A stretch of 22,013 bases of DNA from Amulumruptor sp947039275 (lineage in GTDB: Bacteria; Bacteroidota; Bacteroidia; Bacteroidales; Muribaculaceae), in assembly GCA_947039275.1 (NCBI GenBank), contig CAMQYL010000037.1, positions 1 through 22,013 of the forward strand, read 5' to 3'. Both the position numbers and the translations under genes were made by a program. Below the pieces are notes generated by a model. The model did not search any database. It saw nothing but the letters and a program-made list of their open reading frames with translations, and was not told the DNA's origin. How positions within the stretch are numbered: position 1 is the stretch's first letter; each line of letters starts with the position of its first letter. Below, in pieces: positions 1 through 8,201 of this stretch.

Positions 1-38
1 GGCAATTTGCTACTGTCCTGAATTGTTAAAATTTTCCC

Positions 39-70
39 CGGACAGCTGTGTGCCATGGCATGTCCCTACA
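39..70 (-). repeat. Dispersed palindromic repeat, copy 1 (interrupted)
   Basis: Read on the minus strand this starts TGTAGGGACATGCC, then ATGGCA, then six extra bases CACAGC, then TGTCCG. Copies 2 (12270-12295) and 3 (20435-20460) have the same two arms without the six extra bases. The right arm of this copy is therefore split, leaving a weaker hairpin. The identity rests on matching to the other two copies by eye. Confidence 0.7.
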
Positions 71-111
71 GCACTACGGTGTGGCTGATTTATGCCGGTT
101 TCGACAGCATT

Positions 112-127
112 GGGTCGCGACCCTACA
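112..127 (-). repeat. Palindrome related to the TGTAGGG repeat
   Basis: GGGTCGCGACCC is a perfect 12-bp palindrome followed by TACA. On the minus strand it reads TGTAGGG then TCGCGACCC. It shares the TGTAGGG edge of the longer dispersed repeat but has a different, shorter palindromic core. It lies about 40 bases from copy 1 and may be a diverged relative. Confidence 0.45.
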
Positions 128-178
128 ATTGGTGTTATGATTTTGGCAGTTCTGCGACAACCTCCCTTTCCATCATAC

Positions 179-208
179 GCTAACTCAATGTTAGCAGATG
201 GGCTTTTT
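179..208 (+). terminator. Weak hairpin with T-run, possible terminator of an upstream gene
   Basis: GCTAAC and GTTAGC form a 6-bp stem with a 5-base loop (179-195). A run of five T's follows at 204-208, eight bases after the stem. The stem is AT-rich and the T-run is displaced, so this is only a possible intrinsic terminator for a gene upstream of the window. Confidence 0.25.
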
Positions 209-295
209 ACTGAAAAAAGATTAAACGTTTGGAGTACGAAACTTTAAATAAATAAATTTAACAATCTGCACATGCGAGGGAATTGTTATAAAGTA

Positions 296-303
296 TAATT
301 TTG
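296..303 (+). promoter_or_regulatory. Probable -7 box of the moxR-bat operon promoter
   Basis: TAATTTTG matches the Bacteroidota -7 consensus TAnnTTTG exactly and lies in AT-rich DNA 130 bases before the first gene of the operon. I see no clear TTTG at the -33 position. If used, it gives a leader of roughly 120 bases that includes a 6-bp inverted repeat (GGGATA at 314-319, TATCCC at 328-333). Confidence 0.45.
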
Positions 304-432
304 TGTCTGTTATGGGATATTTATGCCTATCCCTCTCATCACACCATATGCGGCATCAGCCAACCGAAAGATTGACCGCCACACTGACAGAGAAATCTAA
401 AAATACAATCACAATAGGAAAAAACTCTAATT

Positions 433-1428
433 ATGACCGATCAGGTAGACATCAGACAATTAGGCGACCTCGTGGCATCTAAGAGCAATTTCATGCATCT
501 TGTCACACAAGGTATGGACCAGACAATCGTCGGACAGAAACACCTCATAGATTCGCTGCTCATAGCACTGCTCGCCAACGGACACGTGCTGCTCGAAGGC
601 GTCCCCGGACTTGCCAAGACTCTTGCCATCAAGACTCTCGCACAGGTAATCGATGCAAAATACAGCCGCATACAGTTTACCCCCGACCTTCTCCCTGCCG
701 ATGTCATAGGCACTATGATATACAGCGTGAAAAACGAGAAGTTCGAGATCAAGAAGGGCCCGATTTTCGCCAACTTCGTGTTGGCTGACGAAATCAACCG
801 CGCCCCGGCAAAGGTGCAGAGCGCACTGCTTGAGGCGATGCAGGAACGTCAGGTGACTCTCGGCGACCGCACATTCCGTCTTGATGATCCCTTCTTGGTC
901 ATGGCTACACAGAACCCCATCGAACAAGAAGGCACATATCCCCTCCCCGAGGCACAGGTGGACCGTTTCCTGCTCAAGGTCATCATCAGCTACCCGACCA
1001 AGGACGAGGAGAAGATCATCATACGCCAGAACATCGCCGCAGACAAGAAGGAGGTGCGTCCGCTGCTGCGTCCTGAAGAAATCATCGAAGTACAGGAAGT
1101 GGTCAAGAAAATATACCTTGACGAGAAGATAGAGCGTTACATCATCGATATCGTGTTTGCTACACGTAACCCCGAAGATGCCGGACTCGAAGATCTGAAG
1201 AACATCATTGCCTTCGGAGCTTCGCCCCGTGCATCCATCTCGCTCGCCCGTGCGTCACGCGCCTACGCATTCCTGCGCGGCAGAGGCTATGTCATCCCTG
1301 AGGATGTACGCGCCGTATGCCATGACGTGCTCCGCCATCGTATCGGTCTGACCTACGAGGCTGAGGCTAACAACATCACCACCGACGAAATCATCTCCAA
1401 TATCCTTGACAAGGTAGAGGTGCCCTGA
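433..1428 (+). CDS. moxR: MoxR-family AAA+ ATPase
   Basis: This is a 331-residue MoxR-type AAA+ ATPase, the presumed chaperone-like motor of the Bat operon. The P-loop GVPGLAKT is at residues 56-63, the Walker B segment VLADE at 116-120, and the sensor-1 region ATQNPIEQEG at about 158-167, followed by the usual EAQVDRF stretch. Length is normal for the family and there is no signal peptide, so it is cytosolic. MoxR ATPases are typically encoded beside VWA-domain proteins and are thought to help mature or regulate them; that pairing is exactly what follows here. The start at 433 is the first ATG after an AT-rich leader and gives the usual N-terminus. The DUF58 gene follows after 23 bases. The family assignment is certain; the role in aerotolerance is by analogy with Bacteroides fragilis. 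Confidence 0.95.
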   Translation: MTDQVDIRQLGDLVASKSNFMHLVTQGMDQTIVGQKHLIDSLLIALLANGHVLLEGVPGLAKTLAIKTLAQVIDAKYSRIQFTPDLLPADVIGTMIYSVKNEKFEIKKGPIFANFVLADEINRAPAKVQSALLEAMQERQVTLGDRTFRLDDPFLVMATQNPIEQEGTYPLPEAQVDRFLLKVIISYPTKDEEKIIIRQNIAADKKEVRPLLRPEEIIEVQEVVKKIYLDEKIERYIIDIVFATRNPEDAGLEDLKNIIAFGASPRASISLARASRAYAFLRGRGYVIPEDVRAVCHDVLRHRIGLTYEAEANNITTDEIISNILDKVEVP

Positions 1429-1451
1429 CACCGTGCCTCGGCATTCTCATT

Positions 1452-2330
1452 ATGGAAGCCAACGAACTTCTTAAAAAGGTACGCAAGATCGAGATCAAGA
1501 CTCGGGGCTTGTCGCAGAACATATTTGCAGGCGAATACCACAGCGCCTTCAAAGGCCGTGGCATGACCTTTGCCGAGGTGCGCGAATACCAGTATGGCGA
1601 CGACATCCGCGACATTGACTGGAACGTGACCGCGCGGCATAACAAGCCCTACGTCAAGGTCTACGAGGAGGAGCGCGAGCTGACGGTCATGCTGCTCGTC
1701 GATGTATCACGCAGCCGCCTCTTCGGTGCGGTGGGCGATGAGAAACGCGAGATTATGGCTGAAATCGCTGCAACGATAGCCTACAGCGCCATCACCAACA
1801 ACGACAAGATAGGCGTGCTCTTTTTCTCTGACCGCATAGAGAAATTCATACCGCCTAAAAAAGGTCGCCGCCACGTGCTTTTCATCATCCGTGAACTACT
1901 TGATTTCCAGCCTCAGGGTGTAGGCACCGATATAGCCGCCGCATTGCGGTACTTCACCGATGCACTGAAAAAGCGCACCACCACCTTCTTGATAAGCGAT
2001 TTCATCGATACCCACGATTACTCGCAGGCACTGTCGATAGCCTCCAACCGCCACGATGTCATAGGCATACAGGTCTATGACAAGCGCGACACATCGCTGC
2101 CTTCGGTCGGTCTCGTGCGCATGTGCGACCTTGAATCAGGAGCCGAGCGATGGGTCGACACCTCAAGCTCCGCAGTGCGCAAAGCCTACGGACGCTGGTG
2201 GTACGAACGGCAGCAGCGCATGGATGCAGTGTTCAAACGCTCACGCATCGACATGGCATCCATAGCCACCGACGAGGATTTCGTCAAAGCCCTCATGGGT
2301 CTGTTCAAGCGCAGAGGCGCCGGACGATGA
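1452..2330 (+). CDS. DUF58 domain protein (VWA-like partner of MoxR)
   Basis: This 292-residue protein carries the DUF58 signature: FKGRGMTFAEVREYQYGDD at about 33-51, then the IDWNVTARHNKP segment around 55-66. Next comes a VWA-like fold with a MIDAS-type motif DVSRS (residues 84-88). There is no signal peptide or membrane segment, so it is probably cytosolic. DUF58 proteins almost always sit directly after moxR and are believed to act with it; the precise activity is not known. Its stop codon overlaps the ATG of the next gene in an ATGA, which indicates translational coupling. Length is typical for the Bacteroidota version. Confidence 0.93.
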   Translation: MEANELLKKVRKIEIKTRGLSQNIFAGEYHSAFKGRGMTFAEVREYQYGDDIRDIDWNVTARHNKPYVKVYEEERELTVMLLVDVSRSRLFGAVGDEKREIMAEIAATIAYSAITNNDKIGVLFFSDRIEKFIPPKKGRRHVLFIIRELLDFQPQGVGTDIAAALRYFTDALKKRTTTFLISDFIDTHDYSQALSIASNRHDVIGIQVYDKRDTSLPSVGLVRMCDLESGAERWVDTSSSAVRKAYGRWWYERQQRMDAVFKRSRIDMASIATDEDFVKALMGLFKRRGAGR

Positions 2331-3391
2331 CAATCGTCCATTTTCAATCACAAGATCTTCAAGATATGTTGACAAAAGCACTTCCCCATATTCCCACATG
2401 CCGCAAGCTCTTATCTGCTATAGGTGTAGCTTTCTTATTGACAGCAGCGCCCTCTATGCGCGGACAGAGTGTCAGGATAGAGTCAAAACTCGACTCAGCC
2501 ACACTGCTGATGGGACGTGTCACCGCGCTCAATGTGACAGTGGTCAAACCTACAGCAGAGCGTGGCAGCATCATCATACCGCGTGATTCAATGACCGCCA
2601 ACGTGGAAATCGTGGGCGAAGCCTCTGCCGACACCTCTAACCTCGGCAACGGCATTGAAGAAATCAAGCGGCGCATCATCCTACAGTCATTTGACTCCGG
2701 CGTATATGTGCTCAAGCCCATACTCTATGTAAGTCCACTCGGTGACACCATAGCGTCTGACCGCCCTGTGCTTAAGGTAATCCCTGCCAATGTGGATTCA
2801 CTGACCACCATACATGACTATGCTGATGCGCAGGAGGGCGAACACAAGTTTTTCGACTTCCTTCCTGATTTCATGTCCACATGGTGGTTTTGGCTGATAG
2901 TGGGTGTGGTACTCGCCACAGCCGGCATAATCCTGTATTTCCACTACGTCCGCAAAGGAAAAATCAGCATCAAGCTCCGCACCAAACCTGAGGAACCGCC
3001 TTATGACCGCGCCGTCCGCTCGCTCAACGACCTGCGCGCACAGCATCTGTGCGAACAGGGGCGCGAGAAGGAGTTCTACACCCGGCTTACCGACATACTT
3101 CGAGTATATCTCGACAAACGTTTCCATATCAACGCCATGGAGATGACATCTTCGCAGATTCTCCGTGCGCTTGAGGGCAATGAAGCGACCAGACTGCCCA
3201 AACTCCACATGAGCCAGCTCCTCGAGATAGCCGACTTCGTCAAATTCGCCGCGCAGCGACCGCTGCCCGACGACAACGCCAAGGCATTCAACAACGCCAT
3301 GCAATTTGTCGAAGATACCAAGCCCGTAGAAGAGCCTAAGGACTCCCCTGCCGACCAGACCTCCTCGCCATCAACCCCCTCATCCAAATAA
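2327..3391 (+). CDS. Bat-operon membrane protein with signal peptide and one TM segment
   Basis: This is a predicted inner-membrane protein of 354 residues. The chosen ATG overlaps the DUF58 stop (ATGA, 2327-2330); another ATG at 2366 would give 341 residues with a cleaner signal peptide ending near PSMRGQ. An extracytoplasmic region of about 140 residues follows, then one hydrophobic segment at about 186-208 (WWFWLIVGVVLATAGIILYF), a basic stop-transfer RKGK, and a helical cytosolic tail. The tail resembles the DUF4381/BatD-tail type (EFYTRLTDILRVYLDKRF). The final residues are rich in P, S, E and D. An open frame exists back to 2150 but lies inside the DUF58 gene and is not believed. It probably anchors or links the VWA proteins. 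I know no accepted symbol for it. Confidence 0.85.
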   Translation: MTIVHFQSQDLQDMLTKALPHIPTCRKLLSAIGVAFLLTAAPSMRGQSVRIESKLDSATLLMGRVTALNVTVVKPTAERGSIIIPRDSMTANVEIVGEASADTSNLGNGIEEIKRRIILQSFDSGVYVLKPILYVSPLGDTIASDRPVLKVIPANVDSLTTIHDYADAQEGEHKFFDFLPDFMSTWWFWLIVGVVLATAGIILYFHYVRKGKISIKLRTKPEEPPYDRAVRSLNDLRAQHLCEQGREKEFYTRLTDILRVYLDKRFHINAMEMTSSQILRALEGNEATRLPKLHMSQLLEIADFVKFAAQRPLPDDNAKAFNNAMQFVEDTKPVEEPKDSPADQTSSPSTPSSK

Positions 3392-3418
3392 AGTTGACAA
3401 CCCATACTTCCACCCCAT

Positions 3419-4405
3419 ATGCAGCTCGCTAATCCACATTATCTATGGCTGTTCCTGGTGTTCATACCTATCATCATCTGGTACATCAGGATAATACCCC
3501 GCAGCAACGCATCGCTCGGGGTCTCAACGCTGCAACCGCTTGCCAAGATGCCCCGGTCATGGAAAGTGTATATGCTCCATCTATGCTTCCTGTTCAAGCT
3601 TCTCGCCATAGCATGCCTGATCATAGTGCTCTGTCGTCCGCAGAAGCGCGACAGCTGGAGCTCGTCAAGCGTCTACGGCTCTGATCTGGTCATAGCCATG
3701 GATATATCAGGCAGTATGCTTGCCCGCGACTTCAAGCCTGACCGCTTCGAGGCTGCCAAGGAGGTAGCCAAGAAATTCATCGCCGGACGCGAGAGCGACA
3801 ACATAGGTGTCGTGATATTCGCAGGCGAGAGCTTCACAGCCGTACCCATGACCAACGACCGAGCCGTGCTATCTAACTACATCAATGACATCAAGATGGG
3901 CATGATAGCCGACGGCACTGCCATCGGTGATGGCTTGGCAACCTCCATCAACCGCATCCGCGAGGGCAAAGCCAAGTCCAAAGCCATCATCCTGCTCACT
4001 GACGGCAGCAACAACACCGGAGTCGTTGCTCCGCTCACCGCTGCCGAGATTGCCAAGAAATACGGTATCAAGGTCTATACGATCGGTATCGGCACAAACG
4101 GCAACGCCCTCTTCCCGCAGCAGAATGCCTTCGGCCGCATAGAATATGTCCCCATGCCCGTCGTGATTGACGAAGTGACGCTCCGCAAGATTGCATCGAC
4201 TACCGGCGGCAAGTATTTCCGCGCCACCGACAACAAGGCTCTTTCGGAGATATTCGCACAGATCGACTCCATGGAGAAGACCAAACTTGATGTGCACAAC
4301 TACTCAGCTACGGAAGATGACTACATGCTGTGGATGGCTCTCGCGATAGGGCTGTTCGCACTCTCCATCATCCTCCGCCACTCGGTGGTACGCACCATCC
4401 CCTGA
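3419..4405 (+). CDS. batA: BatA, VWA-domain membrane protein
   Basis: This is a 328-residue protein with two N-terminal hydrophobic segments (about 8-26 and 51-72), a VWA domain and a C-terminal membrane helix (about 303-322). The VWA domain carries a full MIDAS: DISGS at 95-99, the threonine in DGTAIG near 167, and LLTDGS at about 193-197. The domain should therefore bind a divalent metal and a protein ligand. The start at 3419 gives the typical BatA N-terminus MQLANPHYLWL. It lies 27 bases after the preceding gene and 47 before batB, its paralogue. BatA/BatB pairs are the conserved heart of Bacteroides aerotolerance operons; the molecular function is not settled. Confidence 0.95.
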   Translation: MQLANPHYLWLFLVFIPIIIWYIRIIPRSNASLGVSTLQPLAKMPRSWKVYMLHLCFLFKLLAIACLIIVLCRPQKRDSWSSSSVYGSDLVIAMDISGSMLARDFKPDRFEAAKEVAKKFIAGRESDNIGVVIFAGESFTAVPMTNDRAVLSNYINDIKMGMIADGTAIGDGLATSINRIREGKAKSKAIILLTDGSNNTGVVAPLTAAEIAKKYGIKVYTIGIGTNGNALFPQQNAFGRIEYVPMPVVIDEVTLRKIASTTGGKYFRATDNKALSEIFAQIDSMEKTKLDVHNYSATEDDYMLWMALAIGLFALSIILRHSVVRTIP

Positions 4406-4452
4406 CACATTCATATTAACGCAATAAAGAGGTTAACCCTATACAATCACAT

Positions 4453-5505
4453 ATGATCAGTTTTGTCTATCCCGGTCTGCTATACCTGTTGCTGCTAATC
4501 CCGGCAATAGTCGGACTGTGGCTGTGGGCCAGATGGTCAGGCAAGCGCAATCTCCGCAAATTCGGACAGATATCCATACTCCGCCACCTGATGCCCGATG
4601 CGTCAAAATACATGGGAGGCATCAAACTCGCCGTCGAGATGGTGGCTCTCGCTGCCATGATTATCGCCCTTGCACGCCCCATCGCCAAGAACGCCAGTGC
4701 CGAAGGAACCAACGAGACTGTCACTTCGCGAGGTATAGAGCTGATGGTATGTCTTGACGTATCAAACTCGATGCTTGCATCATCGACCAACAATCCTTCG
4801 GGTCAGAGCCGCCTTAACAAGGCGAAAAACATACTCGAGAAAATCATCGACAAGATGAGCAACGACAAAATCGGGCTCATAGTGTTTGCCGGAGATGCCT
4901 ATATGCAGCTGCCCATCACGTCTGACTACATCTCTGCCAAGATGTTCCTCTCCAGCATCAACACAGGCATCGTCCCCACTCAGGGCACTGCCATCGGAGC
5001 GGCAATAGACATGGCAGCCTCATCGTTCACCCCTGACTCCGACATGCCCAAGGCGATAGTGGTCATCACCGACGCCGAGAACTTCGAGGATGATGCCGCG
5101 GGAGCTGCCAAGTCTGCCGAAAAGTCAGGTATCAGGGTCGATGTGGTCGGAGTTGGCACCCCCGAAGGTGCACCGATACCACTCAACAGCCAGCATACCG
5201 AGTTTATGCGCGATAAAAACGGCCAGGAAGTCATAACTGCCCTCAACGAGACCATGGGCGAGGAAATCGCCAAAGCCGGAGGCGGCATATATCTCAATGC
5301 TAACAATCCCTCTGTCGTCACCGATCTTGATGACAATCTCGACAATCTGGGCAATGCAGAGTTTACCCGTAAGCACCACAGCCCCGCAGCCGAGCAGTTC
5401 AACATCCTCGCATGGCTCGCCCTCATATTAGTGGTAGTCGATCTCTTCATCCTCAACCGTAAGATAAAGTGGCTTACACGCTACAATTTCTTCTCCAAAC
5501 ATTGA
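4453..5505 (+). CDS. batB: BatB, VWA-domain membrane protein
   Basis: This 350-residue paralogue of the preceding BatA has the same layout: N-terminal hydrophobic segment (about 4-26), a second at about 58-76, a VWA domain, and a C-terminal membrane helix near FNILAWLALILVVVDLFIL. MIDAS residues are present as DVSNS (102-106), the QGTAIG threonine and VVITDAENFED. The C-terminus ends with a short basic tail. The 47-base gap before it is the longest between the plus-strand genes from moxR to batE, but I see no promoter box in it. batC begins eight bases after this stop. Confidence 0.95.
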   Translation: MISFVYPGLLYLLLLIPAIVGLWLWARWSGKRNLRKFGQISILRHLMPDASKYMGGIKLAVEMVALAAMIIALARPIAKNASAEGTNETVTSRGIELMVCLDVSNSMLASSTNNPSGQSRLNKAKNILEKIIDKMSNDKIGLIVFAGDAYMQLPITSDYISAKMFLSSINTGIVPTQGTAIGAAIDMAASSFTPDSDMPKAIVVITDAENFEDDAAGAAKSAEKSGIRVDVVGVGTPEGAPIPLNSQHTEFMRDKNGQEVITALNETMGEEIAKAGGGIYLNANNPSVVTDLDDNLDNLGNAEFTRKHHSPAAEQFNILAWLALILVVVDLFILNRKIKWLTRYNFFSKH

Positions 5506-5513
5506 AATCCCAC

Positions 5514-6326
5514 ATGATGAGCCGTATATTATCATACATCCTTGTTGTCAGCATGCTTGCCGGAGGTATCCCCTACGTCTGCGCTGCTTCAGACCAGACG
5601 CAGACACAGGAATATAAGTCCAACAAGCAGGAGCGTAACTTCATTGCCGCCGGCAACAAGCTCTACCGCGACAAGCGATTTGCTGAAGCTGAGGTGCAGT
5701 ATCGCAAAGCCATCGAAGCCAACCAGGCATCCGAGACAGCCGTCTTCAATCTCGCAGCCTCGTTGATACGTCAGGGAGGCACCAACTCCCCCGACGCTCC
5801 CAACAAGACCATACAGGAAGCACAGCAGTTACTCTCTGCGCTGAGCACTTCGGCGCGTGACGCCCATCTTGCCGAACTGGCAGCATATAACCTCGGCAAC
5901 CTCGCATATAATGCCGAGCAATACCAGCCAGCCATCGACCACTACAAAAATGCCCTGCGACGCAACCCTGATAACGACAAAGCCCGTCAAAACCTGCGCC
6001 TTGCACAGAAGAAGCTCCAAGAGCAACAAAATCAGGACAAGAACCAGGACAAGGACAAAGATAAAGACAAGGAGCAGCAACAAGACAAGCAAGACCAGCA
6101 ACAGGACCAAAACAAAGATAAAAACGAAGACAAAAACAACCAGGACCAACAGCAGCAGCAACAAGACCAGCAGCAAAACAAACAGCAGGGAGGCATCAGC
6201 GATAACAACGCCGAACAGATACTAAAGGCAATGGAAAACGAGGAGAAAGCCACCCGCGCCCGCATCAATGCAGAGAAGGGCAAAGAAGCCAATGCCAACC
6301 GCCGCCAAGTAGCCAAACCCTGGTAA
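5514..6326 (+). CDS. batC: BatC, TPR protein with Q/D/K/N-rich linker
   Basis: This 270-residue exported protein starts with a signal peptide (about 1-25, ending YVCAA). Two TPR regions follow (about 43-76 and 122-156). Then comes a very low-complexity stretch of Gln, Asp, Lys and Asn (about 170-226) and a short C-terminal motif that finishes in QVAKPW. The ATG at 5514 was chosen because it begins the signal peptide; an in-frame ATG at 5469 lies inside batB. TPRs suggest it is a scaffold in the periplasm, tethered or free, for BatA/BatB/BatD. The low-complexity part is encoded by CAA/CAG, GAC and AAA/AAG tracts and is likely to vary in length between strains. Confidence 0.93.
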   Translation: MMSRILSYILVVSMLAGGIPYVCAASDQTQTQEYKSNKQERNFIAAGNKLYRDKRFAEAEVQYRKAIEANQASETAVFNLAASLIRQGGTNSPDAPNKTIQEAQQLLSALSTSARDAHLAELAAYNLGNLAYNAEQYQPAIDHYKNALRRNPDNDKARQNLRLAQKKLQEQQNQDKNQDKDKDKDKEQQQDKQDQQQDQNKDKNEDKNNQDQQQQQQDQQQNKQQGGISDNNAEQILKAMENEEKATRARINAEKGKEANANRRQVAKPW

Positions 6327-6347
6327 GCATCCTGACAACCCCACGAT

Positions 6348-8177
6348 ATGAAACGACTGATATTCCTGACATTTATCACGATATTATCCATCGCAAACCT
6401 GTCGGCGCAGCAGGTGAGCTTTGAGGCAATAGGACCTCGGGGGATGGTAAGAGAAGGCGACAAGTTCGCTCTCACTCTCCGTCTCAATAATGCTTCGGCA
6501 TCTGCTCCTCGACAGCCACAGCTCAGCGGGTGCACATTCATCTACGGACCTGCCACATCAAGCCGCTCAAGCTACTCGGTCATCAACGGCTCTGTGACCT
6601 CATCGTCAAGCACCGATTACGTATTCACATACCGCGCCGACAAAGCCGGGACAGTATCAGTCCCCTCGCTCAGCGTAGTAGTTGACGGGAAAAAATACAG
6701 CTCGCGTCCGATTGAGTTCAAGATCGGCAACGCCATCCCAGGACAGCAGAACCAGCAGCAAGGAGGCAACAGCCGTGGCAACTATCCTCCGGTAGACATG
6801 GACGATATCGCTACCCAAAGCAGCGGCAGAGCTGTCAACGCCAACGATGTATTCGTGCGCATCATCCTTTCCAAATCCCAGGCATACGAGCAGGAAGCGA
6901 TAGTGTGCACCATCAAGCTCTATACCAAGTATCAGATATCATCGTTCATGCCCACGCTGCAACCGTCGTTTGACGGCTTCCTCATCCAGGAACTCGATGT
7001 ACAACCTGCACTCAACGAGGTAGAGAGCCTCAACGGTCACAACTACATGACCGCAGTGCTTAAGAAGTGTATCCTCTTCCCCCAGCGCAGCGGCAAGCTC
7101 ACCATCAACTCAGGCAACTATGACATAACAGTGGTGCAGTACGAACGCATCAATATGGGTCTGATGACAGTGAGCAATCCGACCGAGAAGCAAATCAAAG
7201 TCAGCAGCAACACCGCATCGACCAACATACTCCCGCTCCCAACACCACAGCCGGCAGGATTCTCAGGGGCTGTAGGCACATTTAAGGTAGACAGCCGACT
7301 GGTCGGCACCACATTCCGCACCGACGATGCAGCCACTCTTATATACACTATTTCAGGTACTGGCAACATCAAATATCTCAAGGAACCTACCCTTGACTTC
7401 CCCTCTGAATTTGAGTTGTATGAGCCTCAGAGCGACATTGATACCCGTGTACAGGGCAGCAACGTCTCAGGTACGATGACCATCAACTACACTTTCGTAC
7501 CCCGTCAGGTCGGACAGTTCCGCATCGGCAGCGACAAGTTTGTCTATTTTGACCCTGCCAAGCGGCAATACGTCACCCTGACGACCCAGCCGTTTGACAT
7601 AAAGGTCACCCAAGGCTCTGGCGCGGCTGCCGCATCACGTCAGGACATAGCATCCAAGAACACCGACATCCGCCATATCCATCTCCACGGAGCATCCCCC
7701 TCCCACGGCAACAACCTTGTCATAGAGAAAGTATGGTACTGGCTGCTCTACCTTATAGCCATAGGTGCACTAGGAGGAGTATTCTACACCAACCGCAGAC
7801 ACATGCGCATGGCTGCCGACGTGACCGGCACACGCATGGCGCGCGCAAGCAAAGAGGCGCGCAAGCGTCTCCGCTCAGCCCGCGGATATATGGACGCACA
7901 TAACAGCGACAAGTTCTATGAGGCAGTCCTGCAAGCCATGTGGGGATTCCTCAGCGACAAGCTATCCATGCCGGCATCGCAGCTCTCGCGCGAAAATGTC
8001 AGCGAAAAGCTCCACGATTTCGGAGCTGATGACACCGTCACCGACAAGTTGATCAATGTGCTTGACCGATGCGAGATGGCGCGCTACACCCCTATGGGCA
8101 GCGATGAGCAGATGGGCAGCCTGTATCAGGAAGCCTCTGAGGTCATCAACACCCTCTCCTCCATCCGCCGCAAATAA
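6348..8177 (+). CDS. batD: BatD, large exported oxygen-tolerance protein
   Basis: This is a 609-residue BatD-family protein. It has a signal peptide (about 1-20, MKRLIFLTFITILSIANLSA), a long extracytoplasmic part built of several beta-sandwich-like repeats, one membrane segment at about 462-482 (WYWLLYLIAIGALGGVFY) and a cytosolic helical tail of about 120 residues. A linker rich in Q, N and G lies near residues 125-145. The tail (ARKRLRSARGYMDAHNSDKFYEAV and onward) resembles the tail of the membrane protein encoded at 2327-3391, so the two may be distantly related modules. batE starts 24 bases downstream. Family identity is clear from layout and context; biochemical function is unknown. 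Confidence 0.93.
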   Translation: MKRLIFLTFITILSIANLSAQQVSFEAIGPRGMVREGDKFALTLRLNNASASAPRQPQLSGCTFIYGPATSSRSSYSVINGSVTSSSSTDYVFTYRADKAGTVSVPSLSVVVDGKKYSSRPIEFKIGNAIPGQQNQQQGGNSRGNYPPVDMDDIATQSSGRAVNANDVFVRIILSKSQAYEQEAIVCTIKLYTKYQISSFMPTLQPSFDGFLIQELDVQPALNEVESLNGHNYMTAVLKKCILFPQRSGKLTINSGNYDITVVQYERINMGLMTVSNPTEKQIKVSSNTASTNILPLPTPQPAGFSGAVGTFKVDSRLVGTTFRTDDAATLIYTISGTGNIKYLKEPTLDFPSEFELYEPQSDIDTRVQGSNVSGTMTINYTFVPRQVGQFRIGSDKFVYFDPAKRQYVTLTTQPFDIKVTQGSGAAAASRQDIASKNTDIRHIHLHGASPSHGNNLVIEKVWYWLLYLIAIGALGGVFYTNRRHMRMAADVTGTRMARASKEARKRLRSARGYMDAHNSDKFYEAVLQAMWGFLSDKLSMPASQLSRENVSEKLHDFGADDTVTDKLINVLDRCEMARYTPMGSDEQMGSLYQEASEVINTLSSIRRK

Positions 8178-8201
8178 TCCAATCCATAGCCCCGACACAA
8201 C

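Larger units (their letters stand above)
1..432. other. Non-coding region upstream of the moxR-bat operon
   Basis: I see no convincing gene in this stretch. It holds one interrupted copy of the dispersed palindromic repeat (39-70), a related 12-bp palindrome (112-123), a small hairpin followed by five T's (179-208), a Bacteroidota-type -7 box (296-303) and a 6-bp inverted repeat in the presumed leader (314-333). The sequence becomes clearly AT-rich from about 210, as expected for a promoter region. The gene upstream lies outside the window. Confidence 0.6.

Noticed and set aside
460..927. Long minus-strand frames across moxR and many other genes
   Set aside because: They are shadows of high-GC coding sequence on the other strand. 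None has a plausible start context or family features.
2150..2326. N-terminal extension of the membrane protein frame upstream of 2327
   Set aside because: It lies wholly inside the DUF58 gene, encodes Arg/His-rich sequence with no family look, and would place the signal peptide in the middle of the protein.
5829..6176. Minus-strand frame rich in Leu and Val, resembling a membrane protein
   Set aside because: It is the complement of the CAG/GAC/AAG-rich BatC linker; the hydrophobic look is an artefact of base composition.
6020..6192. Possible CRISPR or satellite array in the repetitive batC segment
   Set aside because: The repeats are short, irregular codon runs in an intact frame, with no spacers of constant length.
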